Shown: positions 37,268-49,900 of the stretch, one piece after another
Layout: the number at the start of each line of letters is the position of its first letter
How positions within the stretch are numbered: the first letter of the stretch is position 1
Assembly (NCBI RefSeq): GCF_040436345.1
Contig: NC_133232.1
Location: 14,976,720 to 15,040,719 of the forward strand
Direction: 5' to 3'
DNA: 64,000 nucleotides
Source of the DNA: Pagrus major
Lineage: Eukaryota; Chordata; Actinopteri; Spariformes; Sparidae
Notes under the pieces: generated by a model
Seen by the model: the letters and a program-made list of their open reading frames with translations, nothing else
What the model was told of the DNA's origin: nothing
The model's database searches: none
Position numbers and translations under genes: made by a program

Positions 37268-37320
37268 AGACAGACACAGACACAGACACAGAGACAGAGA
37301 CAGACACAGAGACAGACAGG
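37268..37320. repeat. CAGACA-type simple repeat
   Basis: About 50 bases of CAGACA, CAGAGA and GACACA units. Confidence 0.85.
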
Positions 37321-37639
37321 GTCGCACCAACAAAGATTAATTTAATCCCAGATAAGATGCAATCATAGTTTAATACAAACATTAAGCAGAGCAGTGTTGC
37401 ACAATATAAAACTATTCTCTGTAGTTTGTATATTGATGCTGAGATTAAACAGTGAAATCAGTGTATGCAGTCATATGGTCTCTGTGCTGCTGATCTTGGC
37501 TCAGACTCTATGACTGCACTAACTTTTTTGCCACTGGGCGCAGTGACAATAAGTTGACACATCATCACCTTTTAAGTTGATCAGGCAAACTTGTTCACAA
37601 GCAGGTGCTCCACCAAGCAGCTCATGTGTTGGTTGGTTG

Positions 37640-38015
37640 GTTTGGCAGCAGAATTACACAAAAACTACAGCACAGATTTCTACGAAACTTGGATGGAGGA
37701 TGGGTCTCAGCCCAGAATAGACTTCATTAATTTTTGGTGCTGATCCAGATAAAGAGACAGATTTAAGGCCAGGTTGCTCCATCAAGGATTCATTTTTACA
37801 CCCGATTAAATCATGGTTTAACTCAATTCTAAATTATTTTGCCGATCCCAGCTGACATTGGGTTAGTGGCGGGGTACACCCTGGACAAGTCGCCAGCTCA
37901 TCACAGACCTCACATGCATGTCTGCACAGACAGGCCCTGCCTCAGCCAGTATCACACTCGGGACCTTCTTGCTGTGAGGCAACAGGGCTAACCACTGTGC
38001 CTCTGTGCTGCCCCA
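37640..38015. repeat. Two common fish interspersed repeat fragments
   Basis: The first part (to about 37770) includes ACACAAAAACTACAGCACAG and GAAACTTGGATGGAGG. The second (37847-38015) includes GGGGTACACCCTGGACAAGT and CCTTCTTGCTGTGAGGCAAC. Both recall very abundant fish repeats. The second lacks the middle of the usual unit, so it is internally deleted. This is from memory, without a search. Confidence 0.5.
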
Positions 38016-39004
38016 ACAGCCTGCACATTTATTTATAATCATATATTCATTTGAATTTAGGTAAGCAAGCATCTCCATATTGATTAAAATGTTTAACTTC
38101 AGCATCAATATGGACCCTATTACATCCAATGTTCTCTGGCACAAACTTGTATTTCTCTTTTGTTTCAGTTACACACTACATTTGGAATGGACCTTTAATT
38201 GGTATGAATGTATTTTAATGTATGGTGTTATTGTGTATAGTGTATTTTATTGTCTTACAGTGAATACTACATAATATAATTAATAATACCAACAGATTTC
38301 AATGACCTCTACTTAACATGTCATGTGAAATCATATTAATTCAAAACATAAATCTTACAGGGTAAAAATATAACGTTTAACCTGCTTTGAAGAACTGAAT
38401 TGCTCAAATAACAAGATGATTTCACCTCAATGCTTTATAAAGGGAATAAACTGGCAAGCATTCAGGAGTTACAGCAACATGAAACTCTTTTAGAGCACGG
38501 TAGAAGAGCAACTTCAACTCCTCTTCCAAAGAAATTCAGATTAAAAGATTGAACACTTGTGGTTACTTGCATGACGTCTTAATCCTTATACTGTTTTAAA
38601 CAGTAAACAGAATACAATTTACTTCTTTAACAATCACTCATTTTGAGGCAAATAAAGACAAACAGCTAATCTTTCATTTTTATTTATGAAACACCACATT
38701 TCCCTCCAAAAAAAGAAACTTAACACTGCAGAAGACAGTTTGGATGAACTGTGCACACACACTGAGACACCTGCTGATACAGGAAACTTTCAAACAGGGA
38801 ATGTCAGACGTCAAACAACAGTGTGTGTTCTTTGCTAAAGTCATTCAGTAAACAACATCAGTGCATGATTAAGGTCAAATCCAATTCTTCAAACTGCCAC
38901 TCATACACTAACACAACAGCAGCCATAACTTACAACATACAGTACCATTTGATCATTTCTTCACAGACTGAACAGAACAACCGTCTTAAGGAAAAACACT
39001 TGCA

Positions 39005-39006
<2 letters not shown>

Positions 39007-39031
<25 letters not shown>
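39007..39031 (+). repeat. (TG)n microsatellite
   Basis: About 12 uninterrupted TG units. Confidence 0.9.
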
Positions 39032-39035
<4 letters not shown>

Positions 39036-39419
39036 GTGGCTGGGGATGGTGTGATGGTGGAAGTCTGGCAGGTCACATATTCATAAACGTGGAGCTACAG
39101 ACTGACCTCTGTAGCCCCAAACAGGGAGCAATATACAGCTGCTTAAAGGTTACATACGCGAGATTTTCAACTTCAATATGGCAGCAAACAACTATTTGTA
39201 GTGTAATGATATAATGGAGTGGTGGCATCCTGAGCAGAGCAACACGCCTCACCCCCTGTGTGTGTGTTGTTAAATCTAATCCTCTCTGTTCATTGTTTTA
39301 GTAGCAAGGCTGGAAACGTGTCATGCGAGTCCCTGTCTGACTTCCCTCCATCTGCTCCCAACATCACGGCCTGGTAAGGAACGTTCTCACAGGCTCACCA
39401 CAGCCCGAGGAGAAGAGTG

Positions 39420-39665
39420 CATAAACATCAATCAATTAATCGTTATTCGTATAGCGCCAATTCACAACAATAGTCATCACATGGCACTTTACAAACTGAG
39501 CAGGTCTAGACCATACTCTTTGATTCATTTAGTTAGAGACCCAACATTTCCCCCATGAGCAAGCACTTGGCGACAGTGGCGTGAAAAACTGCATTTTAAC
39601 AAGCAGAAGCCTCGAGCAGAACCGGACTCAGTGGTGGGCGGCCATCTCCTGCTCTGATGAATCTC
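39420..39665. repeat. Common fish interspersed repeat
   Basis: It contains GAGCAAGCACTTGGCGACAG and AGTGGTGGGCGGCCATCTCC, which I recall as a widespread fish repeat near-consensus. No ends or coding potential were defined. Confidence 0.5.
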
Positions 39666-39912
39666 ACTGTTTTACAGCACAGGGTTGAATCCACTCAATG
39701 AAGAACTGAACGGGCTGTTCTTAGGGCAAAGGTGGGTCTCATGAACGAAACAGTGGCGTACGTGCAGGGTTTCATTAGTCTGTTGAAAGCTTTAACTTTG
39801 CCTGCTCCACTCTGCAAACTGCTGCTACGACCACAAATCATCTGACTTTGGGACTACAAGAAATGGCAAAGCAATAATAGTTAAGCACTCAACATAAGGC
39901 TAAAGTGGTACA

Positions 39913-39914
<2 letters not shown>

Positions 39915-39971
<57 letters not shown>
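39915..39971 (+). repeat. (TG)n microsatellite, about 28 units
   Basis: Uninterrupted TG dinucleotides, the longest pure TG run in the window. Confidence 0.95.
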
Positions 39972-39972
<1 letters not shown>

Positions 39973-40615
39973 GGGGGGTGTTTGAGGCAATAATGGCATT
40001 TTTCCAAATGTGGCTTTGATAGTCATGAAAAACAAGTGTTTCACCTCATATTCAGACAGGCCTGATATTATATATGTCTATTTTTTGTTTGCATCTGCTC
40101 TGGAAAGCCTCCCGGCTTACTCTCTGTGAAAATGTCAAAGTTTCTAATGGGACGTTCAGACCAAACATGAGGCAAATTTTTCGCGTCTAAATTACATACA
40201 AGACAATGCATGATTGCGTCTTTGCATGATTTGTGACTTCACGTGTGGAAAATAATAAACTTTCAGCAAAAAATTTGCTTGTCGCTGGGCTTTGTCAAGT
40301 AGGGCTGGTAGACTGGGGAGGGACAGCAGAGTTCCAACTGGCCAGAGCCGGTCAGCTTTGGAGGAGAGGGTTGGTTGCAGAGCTCGACTGTCCGGAGGAT
40401 TTTACATTGGATTCTGCTCTGATCCGGAGATGTTAACAGACGAGAGGGAAGCTCAGATATAACTTTTTAATAACTTCTGGGATTTTTAAAAAAATTGATT
40501 TATCTTCACTGTTTATCAACATGACTGCAGCAGTGATCCACGGAGGAGACCTCCATTGTCTGGTGTTTATGTTCTGTGTTGACTGCAGCTAACTGGAGCT
40601 GGAGGGAAAATGTAC

Positions 40616-40621
40616 TTTATT
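40616..40621 (-). terminator. cnih4: Candidate cnih4 poly(A) signal
   Basis: AATAAA on the minus strand lies about 620 bases beyond the cnih4 stop, a plausible 3' UTR length. An alternative lies at 38679-38684. The choice is inference. Confidence 0.35.
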
Positions 40622-41237
40622 TTATGAAAAGGAGAGGGGAAAAAAGAAGATGGAGAACCGGAGCTGATGGCGAGTAACTGCATTTAAAAACACAGACACA
40701 CACAACTTCCATGTATGCTGTGTTGACCGCTAAGCTTCTGGCTTAGGTACAGAACAGTGTTCTGGCTGTTTGGGGCGAATAAAAATAAATTATTCTGCGA
40801 TCAAACCCACACGGGTAACTTGAGGCGAATATTCACTTCACATTTGGTCTACACGCACCATCGCTGCTACTAGAAGCTGTGGAGCTGCTGTTGTAATGAT
40901 GATGTTGTAATAACACAATGTTGCAGACAGACTGAAAAAGAATAACTGATTGCTTTAGTGGCTTTCACAATAAAACACAGCAGTTGGTGTAGGAGAGTTT
41001 GTCATGATGGTACTGAAGTGTTAAATGGATAAATATACATATTGTATCAAAGTAAACACTCTGGGATTCTGACAACACAAATAACAGTGAACAGCAGTAA
41101 GAACACAGCGAAAGAGCTTCTTCTCTGCTGTTCTATAATATTTGATGCATGTAGTACAGGACCAAGATGTGAGGGGAAAAACAGCAAACCCACGAGTTTG
41201 GAATTTGGCAGCTGGGTCAGAGAGTGTGCTTGGTGCT

Positions 41238-44200
41238 TCAGTCGTTGATCAGAGCCAGAATCATGCTGGAAAAACAGGGGAGGGAGAGATATGTGTTAGT
41301 ACACAATTAACCTTGTACAAACAGCCACGTCTGCTATACAGACAGGAGGTGGAGGTGCTGAAGGCCTTGAACATGTCAGTTTGTCTGGAAATGCTGTGCT
41401 CTCACCTGTACAAATAAATGAAGAAGCAGAGCAGGTGGTAACCCAGTTTAATCATGGCCTCCTTCATGTGGGACTTGAGCTGACCTCGGTTGTGGATCTC
41501 AGTGGGGTCAAACACACCCATGTTTCCCATTGGAACCTTCATGTACCTGCAGGGCGGACAGGGACAGAGAGAGTAAACCTCGGAGCCTCACGGCGCCACG
41601 GACAGTACGCCCCTACACACCACTCTGGGGTCGCTACAGGCCAATGTTGGGCTGTCGATGAGCGTCTGTGTCCACAGATTTTGTGGTGTGTCCCGCACGA
41701 TAAGAGTGCGGCAGAGATGACATATATTCGTAGGTTAAAACAGAAATTAGCATCGCCCTGGTTCCCTCTGTGGGATTATTGAATAGGATTTTGGATTATT
41801 GCAGAAAATAATCTCTGTGACAAACACAAGTTTATGATACTTATCAATATTTACAGCAGAACAACACTAATTTTTGAAGCATAAATCAAATCTCTAGCAG
41901 TAAAAAGCTAATGTAAGGCTACAAGCAGACTACATCGCTGTCACATGATCTGTATCTTTCTGCTCCTTCGTATGCACACCCTACCGCACTCTCAGAACCT
42001 GTTCTGCCATCCAACTCACAACATCTGCCCTCTTGACTACCACAGGGTTTCGAGCCTTCAGCCGCTCAGCCCAACGACTTGGGATCTCAGTCACAAGACA
42101 TTCTAAATACACTCGTTACACTCACCTCAATTTTTTTTAAATGAATGATTTATGAATTATTGTATCAGCTCTCACGATATACCATTGCCTTGTCTGATTT
42201 AATTGATACGTTGCCGTTTGCTTTTAACTTGGTTTTTTCGTAAGGTGTCCTTAACTCTGAAAGGCGCCTATAAATAAAATGTATGATTATCATCATCACT
42301 ATTATTATTATTAATAATTTTTTTTAAAAATTGCAATAATAAATTTCACTTGGAGAGTCGAACCTCCTGGCTGGTGACTGGCCGCTCTACCAGACGTGTC
42401 CCCACAGCCACATATACCTGAACAGTGTAAAGCATCATATGCATTACTTTAGCCTTTGCGCTTTGCACCACAAGTCTCGGTTCTGGCTTTAAGTGTTTGC
42501 ACATGCACTTCACAGCAGTAAGCGCAATGTTTCATTTAACATTAATGTATAAAAATGTTCCCTTTACGATTACGATCCTGAAGCTTCCTGCTTGCAGGTC
42601 ACGGCCTCTATAGTTCCATATTAATTACATTTTATATGAAACATTAAATGCATTGCAATTACGTCTTCATGTAGCCCACATTTCACCCAACAGTGACTCT
42701 GGAATAATACTAAAAACTAATCAATATCATCTCTGTTTCAACCTATAAATGAACAAATTACAAATCTGTGTTTTGTGACACGTTGATGTTGTAACCACAT
42801 TTTACCTGACTGATACCAGTCTAAATCAGGGCTGTAGCTGTGACAATGTAAAAGCAGGCTGCACGTAACCTGTCCAAATCAGAGTGTAATCATGGCAACA
42901 CACAGACAATGCCAAAGAAATCATACAACACCTTGTATTTATGACTGACATTCCAAACAAGATGAGATATTATCCATCTCACAAGCTGTAAAGGCAAAAA
43001 CTACAATCAAACTGTTTGGGCTTGTCCGTTCAGTTGGGAACTAACTAAGCATAGAGCATGTTAAAGAAATAAAAAACACTGTGTAATCACTGTGGGCTTT
43101 TCTGACCTGATTGAATATCATACATCCTGCAAGCTGCAGAAGCAAAAAGAAAATCTAAACAATTTCAAGATCTTTTGGCTAGAAGTGGGTTGCACACAGC
43201 CGACTAAACTGGGGCTCTATCAAGCTGAGACGTCTAAATGACATCAATTGCTTGCTGGGTACCTGTAAATGTTCCAGGCTGCTACAGGTAGGTTGAGGAG
43301 GAAGATGAACCAGTGCATGGAGACCAACATCAGCATAGTGGAGAGACACTGGCCAACCATCTCTGGAATTACCCACTGGAAACACAAATATCAAACATAA
43401 CAATCAGAAATCAGAATAGTTATAAAGTTCCCAACGTCTCAACCATCTATAAAACACAGACATGAAAATATGTTTTAGCAACCAAATAGCCATCGACACA
43501 TAATATATTCAAACAAACAAACACAAGGCTCAAAATCAAAAATAGTTCAGGTATATGTATGTATATATATGTATATATATGCATGTAAAAGACCTACTTT
43601 GTTGAGCTTGGAGCAGCAGGCTCTGGCATTGATGTAGTCACATTCTAGATCAGACAAGGTTATAATCTGAGCCCAAAGTCAAGGTGCCACAAATTGGTGA
43701 GAAAGTGTTGAATAAAGAAAACTTATTTTTAAATCTGAAACAAGAATTCTATAAATAAATAAATCATTCCATGCCAAGTCACCCAGAAATCAGAACTTTA
43801 CCCCCTTCATGTCACGGATACCTTGAAAGAATGAACTACTAGAACACACATGTAAAGAACCACCATGCTGTTAGGCTACGAGGGCTAAAATGTTTAACGA
43901 CAGTGTTTAGTTGAGCGACAGGATTTCAGAAGGTTCTGTGAATTTAATACAAGTTTTGACATAACTTCTTCGCAGACACGGACTTGGTTCGAGGCAGTAG
44001 CTGGAATAACTCCACTTACTGCGACTGAATGATAAAGGTCATCTGTAATGTAGACACATTTGCTGACTCAGGGAGTCTTTATAATGTTGTAATAGTCACA
44101 CACGGCAGCAGTATCAGAAACAGCAACAGAGGCAGCAAGCTAAACAAAAGCACAGTGTCATGTTGATTTAAAACTGTAAAACTGTAACTTTTTATTTGTT

Positions 44201-44518
44201 CTTACGTTCTCGTGACCACACCTGGTCACACCGTTTCTCTGCTGGTCAGACAAGTTTCCTGGTAACTTAACTGGTTTGACGCTAGCATGGCACCGACAGT
44301 TGTAACTAGGCGGCTAACCGGTTAGCTACTTAGCATTAATGTAACACAGCCTCGTATATAGAAAGGAATTCATCAGCGCTTCCGGCCAGCTGACCGGCTT
44401 GGCGAATAAGCTCGACACTCGCCAGAGAACACACAGGCGAAAAGGATACGAAGTAGACTGAGAGGAAAATCAGTGCACAGCAGTCTACAAGTGACAGGAT
44501 GAACACTGCCGCTTCCAT
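41238..44518 (-). CDS. cnih4: Cornichon family AMPA receptor auxiliary protein 4 homolog (complete, 5 coding exons)
   Basis: Cnih4 is a small ER/early-secretory membrane protein that helps export cargo, including GPCRs, in COPII carriers. Exons in transcript order: 44518-44450, 43666-43598, 43375-43263, 41546-41406, 41265-41238. Lengths 69, 69, 113, 141 and 28 sum to 420 bases, or 139 residues plus stop, the same as human CNIH4. All junctions are GT-AG. The protein starts [18 protein letters not shown], continues [18 protein letters not shown], has [18 protein letters not shown], then [20 protein letters not shown], and ends MILALIND. Three to four hydrophobic segments are visible. The start is fixed by the match to MEA. 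It is convergent with wdr26, as in mammals by memory. The stretch of exon 3 after WVIPE diverges from human while remaining in frame. Confidence 0.96.
41747..41836 (+). repeat. Inverted repeat partner A in cnih4 intron 3
   Basis: About 88 bases are the reverse complement of 44821-44905, with high identity (shared core GATTATTGAATAGGATTTTG, against GAATTGG in partner B). Probably two fragments of one transposon family. Confidence 0.8.
41940..42320 (+). mobile_element. Degenerate L2-like LINE 3' end
   Basis: Plus-strand translation near 42020-42110 reads [15 protein letters not shown], which recalls the conserved C-terminal region of L2/CR1-like reverse transcriptases. It is followed near 42255 by GGCGCCTATAAATAAAATGT and an ATT-rich tail, a typical 3' end of such elements in fish. 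It lies antisense in cnih4 intron 3 and has no intact frame. Confidence 0.55.
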
Positions 44519-44650
44519 TTTTCTTCTTCCGTCACTGCTTTGTTTCCATTTCCGGACAGAGCAATCCTGTGCGGCGCGCGGCCCCACACAGTGACAGCTG
44601 ATTATCGCAGTGCTGCCCCCCGGCGGACTGGAGGACAACTGATGACAGCA
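44519..44650 (-). promoter_or_regulatory. cnih4: cnih4 promoter / 5' UTR region (CG-rich)
   Basis: CG dinucleotides cluster immediately upstream of the cnih4 start (for example GCGGCGCGCGGCC near 44571-44583), consistent with a small CpG-type promoter. No TATA box or specific binding site was identified. Confidence 0.45.
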
Positions 44651-44820
44651 CAGCCACCGCAGCTGAGCGCGATGAATCACACAGCTCTTCAGAGGAACTA
44701 CACACTAAATACACAATGTTCAAAATGATTGTGTATCATTGTGCAACTAGTAGATATACATGTCGTGTGTGTAGAATAGTGTAGTAAGAAACTTAGTGAT
44801 GATGTAAAACCTGTAAGTAT

Positions 44821-44905
44821 CATAAAGTTGTGTGTGACACAGAGATTATTTTCTGCAATAATCCAAAATCCAATTCAATAATCCCACAGAGGGAACCAGA
44901 GCTAA
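44821..44905 (-). repeat. Inverted repeat partner B upstream of cnih4
   Basis: Reverse complement of 41747-41836. The two copies bracket cnih4 exons 1 to 3 about 3 kb apart. Confidence 0.8.
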
Positions 44906-45764
44906 CTTTATTATCTTAATTAGCTGCAAAATACGTCATTGCTGCACCACTCTATGAGGCCTACACTAATAACTAATATGCTAACAGACTCGAGGCATCT
45001 CCTCAAAGGAGAACCAGAACCTGCTGTGTTGGGCAAACCTCCTATTGTGTCCATGGAGATTGTTGTAAAGGATTGTGAGGTGTTTCCTGGTGTAGTTGCA
45101 CCTGTAATTTATAGTTACAAGACACAGTCTGCTGGGGATAGGGTGTGTTGTGTTGTAATAGGAGAGCACATCATACCCACCTGCATGAAACAAGCCAAAT
45201 ACAATACACCAAGAATCAGGTTAGACAACATGACAAAACTGGAATGGCACTCAGTAGAGCACAAACCTCCACCGATGCCAAACAGTCCCCTTTAATTCAA
45301 TCAAGCCTAATCCAATATGAAACTCTATAGTCCTGTAGCACTCTACATTTGAAACCACCTGTAACTGCTTAACCATCATTTAAGATCACCAGATCTTCTG
45401 AATGTATAAAACTCCACAGAGGGTGAGAGTGTGTGTGCTGGTCCACATCTTTAACACCATGCGTACTGTGCCACAATCTTTTCAGTGTCTTCTGTAAATA
45501 TGTCTGTCAGTGTGCATTATGATAATGAACTAATAAATACACGATCTTTATATACGTAAATAAGGATTATTTTCCTGTTATTGGGGAGTAAGAAGCCTTC
45601 AGGTGTAACAGGCACTGTATAAGGGCTGTAGCCTTGTGTAATGGCCGTGCCACATGACAGAACAGCGCGAGTTTTCAAGAACCGTACTGATGTTCTGACC
45701 CATGATGATGATGATGATGACCGCTCATCAAGCGGAGGGAGTGAGGGGGTCCCCTCTCCTCCTC

Positions 45765-45945
45765 CAGGAGCTCACACACTCTCACTGTGCACAGAGATGA
45801 GCTTCTTGGCCTCTCGCTTGAAATCAGACCACTTTTTTTAACTCCTCCAAAGTCTGTGGCTCTGAACTCACAGGGCTTAAAGCTTCTGTCACTTTCTGCC
45901 ATTTCACTGAAGCCTCCAGATAATACTGCTTTTCGTCTGTCAGTT
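45765..45945 (-). pseudogene. Harbinger-type Myb/SANT-like fragment (frameshifted)
   Basis: Minus-strand translation shows KQYYLEASVKWQKVTEALSP and then, after a shift in an A-run, KKWSDFKREAKKLISVHSES. Together they recall the Myb/SANT-like DNA-binding protein of PIF/Harbinger transposons. The frameshift and short length make it a relic. The family call is from motif memory only. Confidence 0.45.
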
Positions 45946-46959
45946 TGATCAATCATTACTTCAATTCACGGTCTGTAGAATTACACTTCCTGTTCCTGTT
46001 CTTCAACTGCTTCTTTGCTTCTGACATTTCTCTTCAACACTGAACTCAATATATCTCTCTATATATAATATAGCTCTTTATATGCAAACCAGGTAATTGG
46101 GAGTGTGTTTAAAGCCATTTATAGTAAATTGTGGGGATGATCAGACGGCTCGTGCTCATGCATAACATTTCAGAATGATTGAGACGTATGAGTAATATAC
46201 ACGTGTGAACAGACTACGTGGGGGTTTTATTAATCAGACAAAAAGACTGTGTTCGCATGTTTCCTGTGTGTATACAGATTTGTACACCTGAATACATACA
46301 GAGTTTTAGACATTTGACATCCTCTGGCCTCTGTGGGTGAAATTCTCCTGTACATGCTTGACCAAGACACTGTCTTGGATCTGGAGTTGGTCCCTGGTGC
46401 CACGTTGGCTGCCTACCGTACCTCAGGGATGGATCAAATGCAGAGAACCAGTTGTACATTGTATGATTGTATGTGAGAAATAAAACTTCTCCTTCTTCCT
46501 CAATTTGCATAGTTAGTGACAGTTTAGTCACAACTATGATCTCATAATTTGATAGAAATGTAATACAAGCGTTATCCAGTTCACAAAGAATTTGTTCATT
46601 TACAAAAGTGACTGTGTTTGTTTCCTCACACATACCAAAAGGTGAGGTGTCCAGTAAAAATAGCTCAGTGACAATCATAAAATGCTTAACCACAGCAACA
46701 AATATGATGAGGGTTGTTTGTGCAGAGCAGTGACTCATCCTGCTGTCACTCATGAAGAAATGGGCAGGGCTGCAGGGGAGAATATGAGAGAAGTAAACTG
46801 TGAAGGAGGAAACAAGAGGGAATTTTCTTTTAGTCTTGTTAAGATGCTTAAAAGGGAGAGTATCACTCTGCTGGAGGCGAAGAACTGCAGTGAGAGAGGG
46901 GACAGAGAGAAAGAGACAGCCTAAAGCCAACACTGAAGAACAGTTGAGAATATTGTAGC

Positions 46960-49900
46960 ATGGCCTGGATTGCTCTTGTTATCTATTTGTACATCACACT
47001 TTTCTTTACTATTCTGGAAAGTGGACATGGCGCTGAAAAAGGGAGTAGAGCACCCGGAGCCACAGCCCCAGGAGACATCATCCTTGGAGGAATCTTTCTC
47101 ATTCATGAAGATGTAGACAAAGAGAACAATTCCTATGCACCCCACCTACAGCCATGTATCAGGTGAGACCAATCAACCTATTGCAATGAACCATATAATG
47201 ATGAATTTGTTTACTTTTTCAATTCAAGTCTATATTTATCCTTTTTGACCCTGACTCTTTGGATGCAATTACCAAAACTCCCAAACTCTTTTCATTTAGG
47301 CAGCAAGAATCTAAAGAGGAAATATTAGTAACCAAGAAAGCAAATCACATGATATTCAATATTCTTTAAAGGTGGAAGTGGTCATCAGAGCCTCACCTAA
47401 AGCAAAAGTAGAAACGATTTTAAAAGCCTGTTTTCAAATTCAGATACAGGATAACATAGTATAATTGGCCCCTGTTATTGTATTGTATATACTAATATTA
47501 ATTTCAATAGTACTGAAACAGAAATTTACTAAAAGTGCTGGATAATTGGATATTAATGCAGAACACAATCATATCAGGGACATAAATTAATAGAGAATTA
47601 AAGTATGATTAAAATGGTGCAGGGAACAATTAAACAAGTGTATCTAAAGGAGAAGAAATTCAAAGTCTGAATTTTAATATGTACAATATTAATGGGGTAA
47701 TGATACAAACTGTTTCCATCAGTGAATAAACAAGCTGTTCTCAGAGGAAAATAAGGTCCCAGAACACTGTTTGAAGCTAGAAAGGTGGCAGGGTCCGCCA
47801 CATATAAACAAAGTAAAACAGTATAAACTGTGTTGTCCTTTAAGGTCACTTTGTTTATTCAGTTTATTCAGTCATGAAAACAAAGAGAGTTTGTTTATTT
47901 AGTTTGTTTAGGCAGAAAAAAATCAGTCAATGAACATCTTTCTCTGCTCATTAACATTTCTAACACAAATCTACAGACTGCTCCTTTAAGATTCTTCCTA
48001 CAGTCAGGGTATCATTACCTTAAGACTGCCTGGAGGGAACAGATCACTGGTTGCAGCTGTATTTGGTTCAAGTAGATGCCAATTTTAACTGTTCAGTAAA
48101 CATCCACTTACTAACCCTGTTCTGTACCGTTTCCATCACGTCTCAGTGACAAGCACTCAACACCTCACGCTCTTCAGCAGGAGTTTTGCTCAGAGCAAAC
48201 ATGAAAACCATGAGATGACATTAAAACATTGTCACAACGACTGTTATACCTCCTGCAGACACCAGCTCTACGATATGATGCCAGCATGAACCTTGTCCTC
48301 TGTCCTACATTTTGTAGGTGCTGCAACTAAACTCTTCTGCTGGTCGACCAGCAAAAGTACAATTACAGTACATTGGATGCACTGTATACATAGGGTGTTG
48401 TCTGTATTGTCAGAGTCAATATTGGTATAAAAATAAAACAAATATTAACTAACAATCATCAAAGACATGTTGATGACTTAAATGAGGATGAAGGTATAAT
48501 GGGGAGACAGTACGTTGTGACACTGCCCTTGCACAGGTAAGGTTTGGGGTTTTACACCCTTTTGTTAAAATGGATGATGACATTTATATTGATCAATACA
48601 AAAGATGACTCACTGGCAGATTGTCCAGGAGAAGTGCTTTAAGTAAGACGTACATTAGTGTCCACCGTAAAGGAAATCAAGCATTGCTCAGTTCAAGATT
48701 TGACACAGCCTTTTTTAAGTATGAGTGTCTGTGATGTAGCCACGGCTCTCAGACTATCTGAGAAGGGAAAGACGGTCAGGGCTGGACATCCTGCGTCATG
48801 AAAATAAAAGCGCTTGCAGTTTGGATTTAAAGAGGGTAGTATGGAAATTCGCTCACTGGGAGGCCAAAAGATGTATGCCTGTACAATCCTGCAAGCCTGT
48901 AAGAAATCAGACAGTCCTACTGCTGAGATGACATTTAATGTTTTTGTTGTTTTGTTTGAGAAACCGATTTAATATGAACATAATTAGGCTTAAAAGGAAA
49001 ATCGTATCTTTACAATATAGTTATGTAAGAATGATGATAGAAGTATATGGTAGTACAAAAGATGAGCCAATATTTCTTGATATAATAATCATCAATCATC
49101 AATAGTTCATTTGTTGTGCTAAAGCTAAAGTTATCAACATTTCCTGATAATGTTATGTCTTCACAATAATATGCTAACAGCAAGATATAACCCCGCAGCA
49201 AGCCCAATAAAAAAATTACGTTATAAGCCAGTTGTTCTGCTGCTGTCCAGCAATATAGAAGTATCCGCTGCCATGCCACCAGACTACAGAGCAGCTGCTT
49301 TCCTCAGGCTGTGAGACTCCTTCATCCATCCTCAGCAAAATAGTTTTCATTCTCAGAAACCAACCCAGTGGCAGGCATGGAGAATAACTACGTAGAAATA
49401 GTCTGTCTTCTCAGTAATGGTCTTGTTTGCTTATAAATGTTATAAAGAGGAATCAGAATTAAATTGAGGCTGTTTCATAACCACTTAAAAGTTCCTTGTA
49501 GTGAGTTTAAGTACAACACTAGTAAAGTAGAGTAAATACTGATGCTGTTCTCTTCAAGATGTCATTTTTCTTTACAAATTAAAGGTGCAATATGTAAGAG
49601 TTGGCCACCTGAATTCATACTTCAAACAAATAGGGGGAAGCATTTTACCAGAGTAACTGCTAACTTCTCAACTGTAGTTGCCATTAGCTTATTAGCTCAG
49701 TTAGCTGTACAGCTAGCGGTCCAGACTGGGAGCTCAGTGGTGTGGTGTGAGTGGTGTTACGAGAAAAACTCTTATCTCCTCACATTCTCTTGATAATTTC
49801 AGTTAATTTTTGACTTTTTTCAAAACTAAAATTCTTACATACTGCACCTTTAAACTCTTCGGAAGACATATTTTTTTCATTACATCTGTAATATATTTAC

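Larger units (their letters stand above)
36890..40600. other. Intergenic region between tail-to-tail wdr26 and cnih4
   Basis: No gene is supported. The interval holds a CAGACA-rich simple repeat, two interspersed repeats and two TG microsatellites, listed separately. On the minus strand AATAAA occurs at 38679-38684, a distant alternative end for cnih4. Confidence 0.5.
44650..46959. other. Intergenic region between cnih4 and the class C GPCR gene
   Basis: It holds inverted repeat partner B and a Harbinger-like fragment (listed separately). There are two unexplained open frames: 44939-45295 on the plus strand, 118 codons, and 46214-46933 on the minus strand, 239 codons. Neither resembles a protein family I know. 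Confidence 0.5.

Noticed and set aside
44939-45295. 118-codon plus-strand frame upstream of cnih4
   Set aside because: The composition looks protein-like, but no family was recognised and no exon structure or promoter supports it. Left as unassigned.
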